Below are positions 5,640-6,201 of a stretch of DNA of 6,201 nucleotides, one piece after another (positions within the stretch are counted from its first letter, which is position 1; the number at the start of each line of letters is the position of its first letter). This stretch comes from JAMCRM01 sp041685075 (lineage in GTDB: Bacteria > Acidobacteriota > Terriglobia > Bryobacterales > Bryobacteraceae). Made by a program: the position numbers and the translations under genes. The notes beneath the pieces were generated by a model. The model searched no databases. It was not told the origin of the DNA and worked only from the letters and a program-made list of their open reading frames with translations. The stretch is taken from assembly GCA_041685075.1 (NCBI GenBank), contig JAWLGN010000315.1, forward strand, positions 1-6,201, in the 5' to 3' direction.

Positions 5640-6201
5640 CTACTCGCCCGGCGCTACGGTCACCGTGTGCGGCCGCCCGCGGTAGGTGACGGTATAGGTG
5701 ATCGGTTCGCCGAGCCTTCCCTTGGCGGCCGGCGCCGGCTTGCCCGCCGGGGCCGCGGCCGCAGCCTTGGGCGGCTCCTTGCTCAAGTTGATGGGTCCTT
5801 TTTCGCGCGAGGCGAAGAACCTGGGCGCTACCTGTGGGAACATGGCATAGGTCAGCACGTCTTCGTCGCTCCCGTTGCAATAGGGCAGCGCCAGCGCCTG
5901 CGCCCGCAGTTCGTCCCACTCCGGCTTGAGCAGGTCCGCCGGCCGCGTGGTGATGGGTTCCTTCTTGGTTTGCAGACTGGCCTGCTTGACCACTTCCGGG
6001 TTCTTCTGCCCGATGGTGGCGCCGTAGTAGCCCAGCATCAAATCGGCGAACTCGCCGGTGAGCACTTTGTAGCGGCCGGTCAGCACGTTGAAGACCGCCT
6101 GCGTTCCCACGATCTGGCTCGAGGGCGTCACCAGCGGCGGGTATCCGGCGTCTTTGCGCACGCGCGGCACTTCCTCCAACACCTCGCGCAGCCGGTCGCC
6201 G
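5640..6201 (-). CDS. Transcarboxylase 5S-like / oxaloacetate decarboxylase alpha-like carboxyltransferase, C-terminal part (5' end outside window)
   Basis: The reading frame is open from the right edge and ends at TAG (5642-5640), giving 186 visible residues; the start and the metal-binding TIM-barrel active site lie outside the window. The visible part begins in the conserved carboxylase (PYC/OADA) domain: GYPPLVTPSSQIVGTQAVF, then GEFADLMLGYYG, ITTRPADLL and EDVLTYAMFPQVAP. As I recall it, this run resembles the Propionibacterium transcarboxylase 5S subunit more closely than a typical oxaloacetate decarboxylase alpha chain. Family role: carboxyl transfer between pyruvate/oxaloacetate and carrier-bound biotin in the cytoplasm. 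After a short Ala/Pro linker it ends with a small strand-rich tail (ITYTVTYRGRPHTVTV) and has no EAMKM biotin site, so the carrier is a separate protein, as in transcarboxylase. It is followed 13 bp later by the 12S-like gene. Alternatives are a pyruvate carboxylase B subunit or an oxaloacetate decarboxylase alpha chain that has lost its biotin domain. Confidence 0.88.
   Translation of the reverse strand, partial: GDRLREVLEEVPRVRKDAGYPPLVTPSSQIVGTQAVFNVLTGRYKVLTGEFADLMLGYYGATIGQKNPEVVKQASLQTKKEPITTRPADLLKPEWDELRAQALALPYCNGSDEDVLTYAMFPQVAPRFFASREKGPINLSKEPPKAAAAAPAGKPAPAAKGRLGEPITYTVTYRGRPHTVTVAPGE

Noticed and set aside
4088..5689. Plus-strand open frame of 533 codons opposite the 12S-like gene
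   Set aside because: It mirrors the 12S-like gene almost exactly, is rich in His, Arg and Gly, shows no motifs, and has no convincing ribosome site.

Overview
This is a bacterial, visibly GC-rich window in which every supported gene lies on the minus strand, so the operon reads from high to low coordinates. The genes are packed with at most about 16 bp between them or overlap by 4 bp. I see no tRNA, rRNA, mobile element, CRISPR array, promoter or terminator. No gap exceeds 16 bp, so there is no gene-free stretch to describe. Both ends are cut: the first gene enters from the right edge and the last runs off the left edge.

Layout in transcription order: (1) C-terminal end of a transcarboxylase 5S-like / oxaloacetate decarboxylase alpha-like carboxyltransferase (5640 to right edge); (2) a 518-aa 12S-like acyl-CoA carboxyltransferase (4070-5626); (3) a 136-aa single-span membrane protein of OadG / decarboxylase gamma type (3650-4060); (4) a 134-aa biotin carrier, 1.3S-like, with a TTG start (3236-3640); (5) methylmalonyl-CoA epimerase (2755-3219); (6) methylmalonyl-CoA mutase small subunit (992-2758); (7) the N-terminal 331 residues of methylmalonyl-CoA mutase large subunit (1-995).

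Together these form a methylmalonyl-CoA module. The biotin enzyme would interconvert propionyl-CoA and (S)-methylmalonyl-CoA, the epimerase gives the (R) form, and the B12-dependent mutase gives succinyl-CoA. The 5S-like gene, the 12S-like subunit, and the 1.3S-like carrier with its characteristic N-terminus, with no biotin carboxylase gene in the window, argue for a transcarboxylase. That enzyme moves the carboxyl group between oxaloacetate/pyruvate and methylmalonyl-CoA/propionyl-CoA (Wood-Werkman chemistry) without ATP. The pathway is reversible, so the window alone cannot say whether it makes propionate or consumes it. The unusual element is the membrane-anchored OadG-like protein, normally part of Na+-pumping decarboxylases, between the 12S-like and 1.3S-like genes.

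The organism cannot be named from this sequence. GC-rich coding and a heterodimeric mutase are compatible with Acidobacteriota or another GC-rich phylum, but this is a weak inference. The enzyme families are known; the gene combination is the part worth a second look.
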